A stretch of 64,000 nt of DNA from Paenibacillus sp. FSL R7-0345 (GTDB lineage Bacteria; Bacillota; Bacilli; Paenibacillales; Paenibacillaceae): positions 974,501 to 1,038,500 of the forward strand of contig NZ_CP152002.1 in assembly GCF_038595055.1 (NCBI RefSeq), given 5' to 3'. The number at the start of each line of letters is the position of its first letter. Position 1 is the stretch's first letter. The notes beneath the pieces are model-generated. The model made no database searches, was not told the origin of the DNA, and was given only the letters and a program-made list of their open reading frames with translations. The position numbers and the translations under genes were made by a program. This document shows, piece by piece, positions 52,040 through 59,984 of the stretch.

Positions 52040-54469
52040 ATGATTAATGCGGACGATTGGCGGCAGGAGCAGGAACGGCTGGATTTGGTAACGGAAGAGC
52101 TGCAGGCAGCGGTTGCCGGGCTTGAACCGGAAGTAGCCGGACTGCATGAGCAGGTAACGGAGATCCGCAAGCGGTTCTGGGAGGAAGTTACGGTTAATAC
52201 CAGTACTGATGAGGACTTTGAAGAGACCTTTTACAGCATCAAGCAGCAGGAGGCGCTGCTGTCTGAGCGGGAGCGCAGCCACCGGGTTCGGATGCAGCGT
52301 TATAAAAGCATGAAGCGGCTGCTGCCGTCCCCATACTTCGGGCGCATTGATTTTCAAGAGGAAGGGCAGGGGCACGGTGAGCAAATTTATATCGGCGTAG
52401 CTTCTTTTGCTACTGAAGACGGCCTGGACTTTCTGGTCTATGACTGGCGGACCCCTGTTGCAAGCATGTATTACGATCATTCCCCGGGAGCCGCAGCTTA
52501 TGAGACACCAGGCGGAGAAATAGCAGGTATGATGACGCTGAAGCGGCAGTATCAGATCCGCAGCGGCGAGCTTCAGAATGTATTTGATACTAGCCTGACT
52601 ATCGGCGACGAGCTGCTGCAGCAGGTGCTTGGCAAAGGTGCTGATTCACAGATGAGAAGCATTGTGGCGACGATCCAGAAGGAACAGAACACCATTATCC
52701 GTGATGACAAAAGCCGCATGCTCATCGTGCAAGGAGCAGCTGGCAGCGGCAAAACCTCCGCAGCGCTGCAGCGGGTAGCCTACCTGCTGTATAAGCACCG
52801 GGGACGGATAAGTGCGGATCAGATTGTGCTTTTTTCGCCGAATCCGATGTTTAACAGCTACGTGGCCACTGTTCTTCCCGAGCTCGGGGAGGAAAATATG
52901 CAGCAGACCACCTTTCAGGAATATCTGGAGTACTGGCTGGGTGCGGAGTTCCGGCTGGAGGACTCGTTCGGGCAGATCGAATATGCGATGAGTCCGGAGA
53001 CGGAATCCGGGTTTGAGGCGCGGATGAGCGGAATGAAATATAAGGCCTCCGGTGATTTTTTGCAGGCGCTCCGGAATTATGCGCTGTGGCTGGGAACGGA
53101 GGGGATGTTATTCCGCAGCATCCGCTTCCGGGACCGTGAGCTGATTACGGCAGCACGGATAAAATCGCAGTTTTACAGCTATGCTCCTTCCATCCGCCTG
53201 GCTAACCGGATCGTTTTGCTGCGGGATTGGCTGCTGCGGGAGCTGGCGGCGCTTGAAGTAAAGGAACTGGAAGCAGACTGGGCCCGGGATGAGCTGGATT
53301 ATCTCGACACGGAGCAATATGCCGAAGCCTACAGCACCCTGCTCAAAAAAGTGCAGCGGCAGTCGGCAGTCTTCGATTTTGCTGAGCAATACGAGGAAAT
53401 CTACGGCGAGCTGCGCGGAAAAGAGCAGGGTGAGGAGAATGTATTCGACTATGCCGAGCAGGAGGAGGGGCTGCTGCTGCGCCTGATCGTGAAGGAGAGC
53501 TTCAAGCCGCTGCGCCGGGAGGTCAGACGCCTGAAATTTATTGATGTAACCGGGCTTTACGGCCAATTGTTTACGGACAATGCGGATAGTTACCGGCAAA
53601 TGACCGATGCTGCGGCTGTACCGGAGCTATGGCCGGAGATTTGCGGGCAGACAAAGGAAAAGCTGGACCGTTCTGAGCTGTTCTACGAGGATGCAACCCC
53701 GTATCTGTACCTGAAAGAGCTCATTGAGGGGACCCGGACAAATACCATCGTCAGACATCTCTTTATAGATGAGGGCCAGGATTACTCGCCTTTCCAGTAT
53801 GCGTTCCTAAAGCAGCTGTTTCCAAGGGCGCGGATGACGGTGCTCGGCGATTTCGGGCAGGCGGTTTTTCCGCAGGCGACCAATTTGGCCGCCAACGATT
53901 CGTCATTAACCGGGCTTTACGGTGAAGAAGAGACCTCTTTGATCACTCTTGTCCGCAGCTACCGTTCCACCCGCCAGATCGTGGAGTTCACTAAATCGCT
54001 GCTGCCTGAGCAGGAGATCGTCCCCTTTGAGCGAAACGGCGCGGAGCCTTGCCTAACGAAGCTGGGCAGTGCAGGTGAGCGTGCGGTACGTATTAAAGCG
54101 GATATCGCAGCACTCCGGGCAGAAGGCCTGGATTCCATCGCTGTCATTACCAAAACAGCCGCCGAAAGCCGTGAAGCCTATAATGCACTCTCGTCAGAAG
54201 GCTGTGAGGAGTTGAGGCTTGTTACGAAAGAGACGCTCACTTTTGAAAAAGGCATACTGGTCCTCCCCGTCTATCTCGCCAAAGGTGTCGAGTTCGACGC
54301 CGTGCTGATCTACGATGCTTCTGCGCAGGTGTATCACCGGGAGAGCGAGCGGAAGCTTTTTTATACGGCATGTACGCGCGCGATGCACCAGCTGATGCTC
54401 TATACGGCAGGGGACTGGACGCCATACATCTTGGGCATTGACGAGACTTTATATAATGCAAAAAGCTGA
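52040..54469 (+). CDS. helD: HelD, UvrD-like RNA polymerase recycling ATPase
   Basis: 809 residues from the ATG at 52040 (AAAGGAG upstream; a TTG at 51998 is an alternative). An N-terminal coiled-coil arm (WRQEQERLDLVTEELQAAVA) precedes a superfamily 1 motor: Walker A GAAGSGKTSAA, a DEGQDYSPFQ Walker B-like motif II, TVLGDFGQAVFPQATN motif III and SYRSTRQIVEFT. HelD enters stalled RNA polymerase and releases it from nucleic acid. Walker A is at about 240-250. Confidence 0.92.
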   Translation: MINADDWRQEQERLDLVTEELQAAVAGLEPEVAGLHEQVTEIRKRFWEEVTVNTSTDEDFEETFYSIKQQEALLSERERSHRVRMQRYKSMKRLLPSPYFGRIDFQEEGQGHGEQIYIGVASFATEDGLDFLVYDWRTPVASMYYDHSPGAAAYETPGGEIAGMMTLKRQYQIRSGELQNVFDTSLTIGDELLQQVLGKGADSQMRSIVATIQKEQNTIIRDDKSRMLIVQGAAGSGKTSAALQRVAYLLYKHRGRISADQIVLFSPNPMFNSYVATVLPELGEENMQQTTFQEYLEYWLGAEFRLEDSFGQIEYAMSPETESGFEARMSGMKYKASGDFLQALRNYALWLGTEGMLFRSIRFRDRELITAARIKSQFYSYAPSIRLANRIVLLRDWLLRELAALEVKELEADWARDELDYLDTEQYAEAYSTLLKKVQRQSAVFDFAEQYEEIYGELRGKEQGEENVFDYAEQEEGLLLRLIVKESFKPLRREVRRLKFIDVTGLYGQLFTDNADSYRQMTDAAAVPELWPEICGQTKEKLDRSELFYEDATPYLYLKELIEGTRTNTIVRHLFIDEGQDYSPFQYAFLKQLFPRARMTVLGDFGQAVFPQATNLAANDSSLTGLYGEEETSLITLVRSYRSTRQIVEFTKSLLPEQEIVPFERNGAEPCLTKLGSAGERAVRIKADIAALRAEGLDSIAVITKTAAESREAYNALSSEGCEELRLVTKETLTFEKGILVLPVYLAKGVEFDAVLIYDASAQVYHRESERKLFYTACTRAMHQLMLYTAGDWTPYILGIDETLYNAKS

Positions 54470-54566
54470 AGGGTGATCGGCCCAACTCAATTATAATTAA
54501 AGTCTGCGTTGCTGCACGCCCCTGCTCCAGGTTATGCTTATTTCAAACCATCTGGAGGACCACACT

Positions 54567-55118
54567 ATGATAAAAGCTTTATCAGAAATGCACCTGGAAA
54601 CGGAGCGTCTCATCATCCGTCCGTATACCCACAGCGATCTGCAGGAATCGTTTGAGCTTATGCAGAACCCGGAAGTGCTGACGTATATGCATATGGATGT
54701 CTTTTCCCGGGAGGAGTATCAGGGTGTGTTCGATTGGCTGATCAGCAGCTACAATACCCCTTTTGACGGGGATTTTAAATATTCATTTGGAATCCGTGAA
54801 AAAAATTCCGGGACCTTTGTCGGCTGGTGCGGTGTAGGCACACTCGATTTTAGCGCTCCTGACAAAGAGCTGTATTACCTGATTGGCCGCCAGTATTGGG
54901 GCCGGGGTTTTGCTGCTGAAGCGGCTGCGGCAATGGCGGCGTATGCGTTCGGGACGATCGGGCTGGACCGGTTATACGCCAAGGCGGACCCGCGGAATAC
55001 AGCTTCGGTCAAGGTTCTTGGCAAGCTGGGCTTCACGTTTGAACATGTGCTTGAAGGGCTAGGCGGCGATTTCGCAGATTGTAATGGTGAAAAGATGTTT
55101 GTGCTGAACAGGGAATAA
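54567..55118 (+). CDS. GNAT N-acetyltransferase (RimJ/RimL-like)
   Basis: 183 residues from the ATG at 54567, with GGAGG 8 nt upstream. ETERLIIRPYTHSDLQESFEL and the acetyl-CoA loop IGRQYWGRGFAAEAAAAMAAYAF are typical of the RimJ/RimL group, as is ASVKVLGKLGFTFE. The acceptor is unknown. A hairpin with a T-run follows the stop. Confidence 0.87.
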   Translation: MIKALSEMHLETERLIIRPYTHSDLQESFELMQNPEVLTYMHMDVFSREEYQGVFDWLISSYNTPFDGDFKYSFGIREKNSGTFVGWCGVGTLDFSAPDKELYYLIGRQYWGRGFAAEAAAAMAAYAFGTIGLDRLYAKADPRNTASVKVLGKLGFTFEHVLEGLGGDFADCNGEKMFVLNRE

Positions 55119-55166
55119 TTCAAATATGACAACGTATTTAGAAAGACATCCCTGAGTAATAATGTG

Positions 55167-55200
55167 ACACTCCTGCCGCCTGAAGCGGGGGTGTTTTTTT
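55167..55200 (+). terminator. Terminator after the GNAT gene
   Basis: ACACTCCTGC pairs with GCGGGGGTGT (with G-U pairs) and is followed by TTTTTTT. Confidence 0.75.
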
Positions 55201-55370
55201 GTGCCTGCCCGTCTGGTGGAAGCTGAACGGTGGAGACGGGGAAATCCGCCCGGCTGTGCATCCGTTTACGAATACTTTATCTGGGTGTAGCTTTTTTAGC
55301 TTATCCGCAGGGGGAGGTCGTGGTATAATTTTCCTGTGTGTTCGTATCCGGGAAAGTGAGTGATCTATGC

Positions 55371-55877
55371 ATGCGGCTCAGGCAGATGGCGGCAGCTTTT
55401 TTGTTTAATGAAGATAAAGAGATACTGCTTCTGCAAAAAAAGGCCAACAGCCGATTTCTCGGCGGACATTTGGTTCCTGTTGGAGGGCATATTGAGGACG
55501 GGGAATTTAGTGATCCGCAGCGGGCCTGCTTAAGGGAAATTGAGGAAGAAACGGGACTGGCGGAGCAGGATCTAGGCGGATTGACGCTCAGGTACATCGT
55601 TAACCGGCTCAAGGCCGGACAGGAGATCCGCATACAATACATATTCATGGGCATTGTTGCACCTGGAAGCCGTATTGCTTCCGGTGAAGAAGGTGAGCTG
55701 CTGTGGAAGGATACCGGCAGACTTGACGGCGCTCATATAACGGCGTCAACAAGCGCAGTGCTACAGCATTATTTTGAAACAGGAATACATAATAATCACA
55801 TTTATATGGGCACCATGCATTCGCTGCAGGGGGAGCCTGCGGTGAGCTGGAGCATACTGGATGATTGGGAGGAGTAA
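55371..55877 (+). CDS. Nudix hydrolase
   Basis: 168 residues, start at the ATG at 55371 (no strong SD; an in-frame ATG at 55386 is an alternative). The Nudix box reads GGHIEDGEFSDPQRACLREI then EEETGL, with two extra residues between the first Glu and the REU motif relative to the consensus. Substrate unknown. It ends 3 bp before the TagA-like gene and is likely co-transcribed with it. Confidence 0.8.
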   Translation: MRLRQMAAAFLFNEDKEILLLQKKANSRFLGGHLVPVGGHIEDGEFSDPQRACLREIEEETGLAEQDLGGLTLRYIVNRLKAGQEIRIQYIFMGIVAPGSRIASGEEGELLWKDTGRLDGAHITASTSAVLQHYFETGIHNNHIYMGTMHSLQGEPAVSWSILDDWEE

Positions 55878-55880
55878 GGG

Positions 55881-56636
55881 ATGAACGGTTGTGTATCGAT
55901 TCTGGGTGTGCCGTTTTCCAGGCTGACGCTTGACGAGACGGTGGTATATCTGGCTGAGCAGATTGACAAGGAGCGCTCCGGACTGTTTCATCTGATTACA
56001 GCCAATCCGGAGATTACGCTGGCGAGCCAATCTGATCAGCTGCTGCAGGAGATTATCCTTCGTGCAGATCTGGTCGTGCCCGATGGCATCGGGATTGTGC
56101 TGGCTGCCAAAAGAAAAGGCGAACCTGTCCCGGAACGTGTCACCGGCTATGATCTGCTGCTCCGGCTGCTTGAACAGGGAAATAGGCAGGGCTGGAGCTT
56201 TTATTTTCTGGGGACGGATGAAGAGACAAGCCTTCAGGCGGTGGAGCAGATTAACGTCAGATATCCGCAGGTGAAGCTTGCCGGCAGGCATCACGGATTT
56301 TTCAGCACTGAGGACGAGCCGGGGATTATAGCAGAGATTCAGAGAAGCAAGCCGGATGTTCTGATTCTGGCTATGGGGGCACCTTATTCAGACAAGTGGC
56401 TGCATAAGCACCGTCATGGGCTTACGGGAGGGAAGCTTGCTTTTGGAGTCGGCGGCAGTCTGGATGTTATCTCGGGAAAAGTGAAGCCGGCTCCGCCGAT
56501 CTGGAAAAAGCTCAATCTGGAGTGGGCCCACCGCTTGCTTTTCGCTCCGGTAGCCAAAGGCCAGAAGTCCCGCTGGCGCAGACAGGCTGCGCTGCCCAAA
56601 TTCGTCTATCGGACGATGATCCGGAAAGGGAATTGA
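55881..56636 (+). CDS. WecG/TagA/CpsF (GT26) glycosyltransferase
   Basis: 251 residues. ITANPEITLASQSDQLLQEI and ADLVVPDGIGIVLAAKRKGE are the family signature; the latter contains the catalytic Asp (PDG). WSFYFLGTDEE and LAMGAPYSDKWLHKHRHGL follow. It adds N-acetylmannosamine or a similar sugar to an undecaprenyl-linked intermediate, the first committed step of wall teichoic acid or a related secondary polymer. Confidence 0.88.
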   Translation: MNGCVSILGVPFSRLTLDETVVYLAEQIDKERSGLFHLITANPEITLASQSDQLLQEIILRADLVVPDGIGIVLAAKRKGEPVPERVTGYDLLLRLLEQGNRQGWSFYFLGTDEETSLQAVEQINVRYPQVKLAGRHHGFFSTEDEPGIIAEIQRSKPDVLILAMGAPYSDKWLHKHRHGLTGGKLAFGVGGSLDVISGKVKPAPPIWKKLNLEWAHRLLFAPVAKGQKSRWRRQAALPKFVYRTMIRKGN

Positions 56637-56697
56637 AATGATACATTGAAAGATAAAAACAAGCTTCAGAGAATAAGAGATTATTGGCAGCAAGACA

Positions 56698-56784
56698 ATG
56701 TTCTTTATAAATGAAGACGATCAGATCCAGGCTGAAATCAGCTATCAAAATCCTGTTATCCGGTTTGACAGCCGGAACCAGTAA
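56698..56784 (+). pseudogene. 28-codon open frame, possible remnant of an acetyltransferase gene
   Basis: An ATG at 56698 opens 28 codons, MFFINEDDQIQAEISYQNPV..., resembling the first strands of small GNAT proteins (YjdJ type). No SD is visible and the frame stops after the first strands. It lies in the 190-bp gap between the TagA-like and kinase genes. This may be a decayed gene end or chance. Confidence 0.25.
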
Positions 56785-56825
56785 GTGTAACTGTAAGCCC
56801 ATCATAATTAAGGAATGAGTGCCAT

Positions 56826-57806
56826 ATGGAATTGATCGACAGCAGCAGAAGGATTGACCTGATTAAGGATACCGTTTATTGCTTTATCTCGCCCGAAGCT
56901 GAAGTCCTGGATATCGAGAGTACGCCGATGAAAATGGGGTCACAGGCTGTAGAGCTGATGCGTAATAAAGTCTGGCTGCAGCCCGCGACAGGAATACAGG
57001 GCGGAGCAGCTGAAAAAGAGGAGATCTCGCTAATAACGAAGCAGGCTACTTTTGTGGAACGTTCGGCACTTTCCAGACTCTATTCGCAGGGGGCCAAGGT
57101 TCCGTTCAGCCTCTCGGGCCAGCCGCTGCATGAAGGGCGCAGCCTGCTGTGCATTGAGGATATAGACTACAGGACAGATTACAGCAGACTGGATATTCCC
57201 GCGCTTCAGCGTAAGGAGATCGAGGCGCTGGCTTATATTCATCATGTTAATTTAGGCTGCAAATGCGATCTGCCTTGGCTGCCGCCGGTGAATGAGGCCT
57301 ACATTGCAGTAATGATTAATGAAAATTGGAAAATGGCCTGGGAACACGCCAAACAGAATCCGGCCTTTGCCGAAACCTTCGGGCCGGAGACTCTTACGGG
57401 AATTGAGAGAATTGCCGGGCGGATTGTGGAGGACATGGTGCCGGTAATCTACGATACAGACACCTATACAATGGTTCATAATGATCTGAATCCGGGCAAT
57501 GTTCTGGTTTATAACAATGATAAGATTCGTTTCATTGACTGGGAAGAAGCCCGCTATGGCTCGCTGTTCATGGATATTCCCATGCGCTGCGAGACTTTGC
57601 AGCAGGCAGAGGAATACCGGAGACATCTTAACACCTTAGGCTGTCATATACCGCAGCAGCATTTTGCAGAGCTGTTCCGGGCGGCTTCCCGTTACCTTGG
57701 CCTGCGGTTTATGTGCTGGAATCTGGAAGTATGGCAGCAGAACGAACAGGCCAGAACGGATTTGGTCAAATATATGAAGATGGTGACGGCTCCGCTTTAT
57801 AGTTAA
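56826..57806 (+). CDS. APH/choline-kinase-like phosphotransferase
   Basis: 326 residues. The kinase catalytic loop HNDLNPGNVLVY and the metal site FIDWEEARYGS are clear; the N-terminal lobe is less conserved, with WLQPATGIQGGAAEKEEISL. It lies between a teichoic-acid-type glycosyltransferase and an AroB-like cyclase, so a small-molecule (sugar, choline or cyclitol) phosphotransfer is plausible; antibiotic kinase activity has no support. Confidence 0.8.
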   Translation: MELIDSSRRIDLIKDTVYCFISPEAEVLDIESTPMKMGSQAVELMRNKVWLQPATGIQGGAAEKEEISLITKQATFVERSALSRLYSQGAKVPFSLSGQPLHEGRSLLCIEDIDYRTDYSRLDIPALQRKEIEALAYIHHVNLGCKCDLPWLPPVNEAYIAVMINENWKMAWEHAKQNPAFAETFGPETLTGIERIAGRIVEDMVPVIYDTDTYTMVHNDLNPGNVLVYNNDKIRFIDWEEARYGSLFMDIPMRCETLQQAEEYRRHLNTLGCHIPQQHFAELFRAASRYLGLRFMCWNLEVWQQNEQARTDLVKYMKMVTAPLYS

Positions 57807-57860
57807 AGGGGCTGTTGCATATGCGCTGCGTTGTTACTGAAGGAAAAAGGAGGAGAAGTT

Positions 57861-59000
57861 ATGTCCCGGAGTTTCGAGGTTGTACTGAAAAAGGTAGTCG
57901 ATCACTCTTATGCCATTGAAATCGGTGAAAAGCTGTTCCCGTCGCTCATCCGCGACCTGCAGCAGGGACTTGTCCCCGGCGTAAGCAAGTACGCTGTGAT
58001 TACAGATTCTTCCGTTGAGCGGCTGTACGGGCGTCCGCTGCTTGAGCTGCTGCGGCAGCATGGCTTTGCGGCAGAGCTGTTTGCCTTTCCGGCCGGCGAG
58101 AAATCCAAGACCCGCGAGACCAAAGCGCGGCTGGAAGATGAGCTGCTGAGCCGCTCCTACGGGCGGGACTGCTGCATTATCGCCGTCGGCGGCGGTGCAG
58201 TAACGGATCTGGCCGGTTTTTTGGCCGGCACATTCGGCCGCGGGGTGCCGAGCCTGAACTATGCGACTACGCTGCTGGCAGCAGCCGACGCATCGGTCGG
58301 CGGCAAAACCGGCGTAAACACCCCGGTCGCCACGAATCTGATCGGCGTATTCCATCAGCCGCGCAAGGTGTACGTTGATCTTGCCGCCTGGCATACACTG
58401 CCGGTGCGTGAGTTCCGGAGCGGTCTCGCAGAGACGATTAAGCATGCCTGTCTGGCCGATGCCGGATTTTTCCGTTATCTGGAGGAAAATATCGGCAAAG
58501 TCGTTACGCCGGACGGTGAGCTGATCCTTGATCCTGAGACCTGTGAACAGATTGCCTTGCACAACTGCCGGATCAAATATGAGGTGGTTCAGCAGGACGA
58601 GCATGAAAGCAACCTGCGGCAGATTCTGAACCTCGGCCATACAGCCGGAAGGGCGCTGGAAGCGGTCAGCGGGTATGCGCTGCTGCATGGAGAAGCTATA
58701 GCCGTGGGACTCGTAATCCAGGCAAGACTCGGAGTGAAGCTCGGTTATATGACCTGTGATGAGGCCGACCGGGTCGAAGCCCTGCTGCGGAGAGCGGGCC
58801 TGCCGACAGAGGTGCCGGCTTCCATTACGAACCCGATGCTGGTGGACAAAATGTACACGGACAAGAAGGTGCGCAGCGGACAAATCCGTTTTGTTTTCCA
58901 GGATGGAATCGGAGCGATGAAGAGGTTTGCGGACGGCTCCTATTCTGTTCCGGTGGCAGAGGACACGATTACGGCACTGCTGCAGGAACTGCGGGGGTAA
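57861..59000 (+). CDS. Sugar phosphate cyclase, 3-dehydroquinate synthase (AroB)-like
   Basis: 379 residues from the ATG at 57861 with AAAGGAGGAG upstream. NAD-binding GGGAVTDLAGFLAGTFGRG, ATTLLAAADASVGGKTGVNT, LAETIKHACL, QILNLGHTAGRALEA and LLHGEAIAVGL follow the cyclase pattern with metal ligands E, H, H. The second His of the usual GHTFGH is Arg here (GHTAGR). It is not among shikimate genes but beside a kinase and a GT26 transferase. Either a relocated aroB or a cyclase with another substrate. Confidence 0.8.
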   Translation: MSRSFEVVLKKVVDHSYAIEIGEKLFPSLIRDLQQGLVPGVSKYAVITDSSVERLYGRPLLELLRQHGFAAELFAFPAGEKSKTRETKARLEDELLSRSYGRDCCIIAVGGGAVTDLAGFLAGTFGRGVPSLNYATTLLAAADASVGGKTGVNTPVATNLIGVFHQPRKVYVDLAAWHTLPVREFRSGLAETIKHACLADAGFFRYLEENIGKVVTPDGELILDPETCEQIALHNCRIKYEVVQQDEHESNLRQILNLGHTAGRALEAVSGYALLHGEAIAVGLVIQARLGVKLGYMTCDEADRVEALLRRAGLPTEVPASITNPMLVDKMYTDKKVRSGQIRFVFQDGIGAMKRFADGSYSVPVAEDTITALLQELRG

Positions 59001-59023
59001 CGGGCCTCCCATTATCCGGTGAA

Positions 59024-59049
59024 AGCATCTCAGCTTATCGGGGTAAGTA
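59024..59049 (+). repeat. Short dispersed repeat, copy 2
   Basis: AGCATCTCAGCTTATCG matches 50739 with one change in 17 bases. Confidence 0.4.
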
Positions 59050-59079
59050 ATAGTAAAGGATAAGCAGGAGGCGATTGAA

Positions 59080-59409
59080 ATGGGTAACCCGATTAAGGAA
59101 TTTAAGAACAGCATCGACGGTCTAAAACAGTCACTGGATGGTGTGAAGCAGTCGGTAGACCGTCTCAAAAAGCCGGTAGACGAAGTAAAAGCAAATGTAC
59201 AGGAAACACTGGACGAGGCGAAAAGCCGGACGGACGGTGTGAAATCGGAGCTTGGCCGGATGAAGGTCTGTGTGCAGGAGACGAAAGAGGTGCTGGGTGA
59301 GGTCAAGAATACCCTATCCGCAGCCTCGGAAATACTGTATACGCAGAAGCGTCATAAACGGCTGTTAAGCCGCAGGAAAAAAGCGGATATGGCCGGCTCG
59401 GCAGGGTAA
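59080..59409 (+). CDS. Coiled-coil protein, 109 aa
   Basis: SD AGGAGG precedes the ATG. Residues 5-88 form heptad repeats (IDGLKQSLDGVKQSVDRLKK, PVDEVKANVQETLDEAKSRT), ending in a basic tail (KRHKRLLSRRKKADMAG). One Cys (KVCVQE). No signal peptide. Looks like a YtxH-type or phasin-like helical protein; function unknown. Confidence 0.65.
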   Translation: MGNPIKEFKNSIDGLKQSLDGVKQSVDRLKKPVDEVKANVQETLDEAKSRTDGVKSELGRMKVCVQETKEVLGEVKNTLSAASEILYTQKRHKRLLSRRKKADMAGSAG

Positions 59410-59577
59410 TGAAGTTTTTGGAGTAATCAGGTAAGCGGGAACAGGCTGGATTACGCGGAGACTGCGGATTGGTGAGAGGCGGATTTTTTCCTGCGGAAAG
59501 AGTAAACAGGATGAATACGAAGGATACCGCGGTGTATAATTAGCTGTTTGGCGGACAAGAAGAGGCCTGCTGCCGAT

Positions 59578-59762
59578 CTAACGGACTGAGATGACGTTAT
59601 TTGCCTGATTTGAGGTATAGCACAATTCTAACGGACTCCGCAGCCCTTATTGTCCATCTATTCGTGCAAAACTCGGATTGTTGGCTTAAATAAGGATTTC
59701 TGAGTCCGTTAAAAGGAAAAACCACTGCCAAACCGGCATTTTACGTCATCTGTGTCCGTTAG
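59578..59762. repeat. Quadripartite intergenic repeat, family B, copy 2
   Basis: Direct monomers begin CTAACGGACT at 59578 and 59628; inverted monomers end at 59712 (AGTCCGTTAA) and 59762 (GTCCGTTAG). Total 185 bp, the same as the copy at 50878, with the same 50-bp monomer spacing and 85-bp inner span. It lies in the 575-bp gap before the convergent 640-residue gene; nothing else was found there. Confidence 0.88.
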
Positions 59763-59984
59763 GAGTTTCCAGGCCTCTCGGGGACGCGGGGTTTGTGACA
59801 GCATCACCCAATCAACTATCATCCGCCAACAAACAGAGCAGTGGTCCTCAGGTAAACGGAAGTCTGAGGCTCGCTGCTCTGTATGGTTTACCGGCTGTCA
59901 TTCGGTATGCCTCTGAAGGAGGAATACCCGAAGCAAGCAGTTGTTGTATGTTTTTTACCGGTGATTGTGTATGGCTGATACTGT

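Noticed and set aside
57834..59306. 490-codon antisense frame across the AroB-like gene
   Set aside because: Antisense to conserved cyclase motifs, Cys/Ser/Arg-biased composition and no ribosome binding site.
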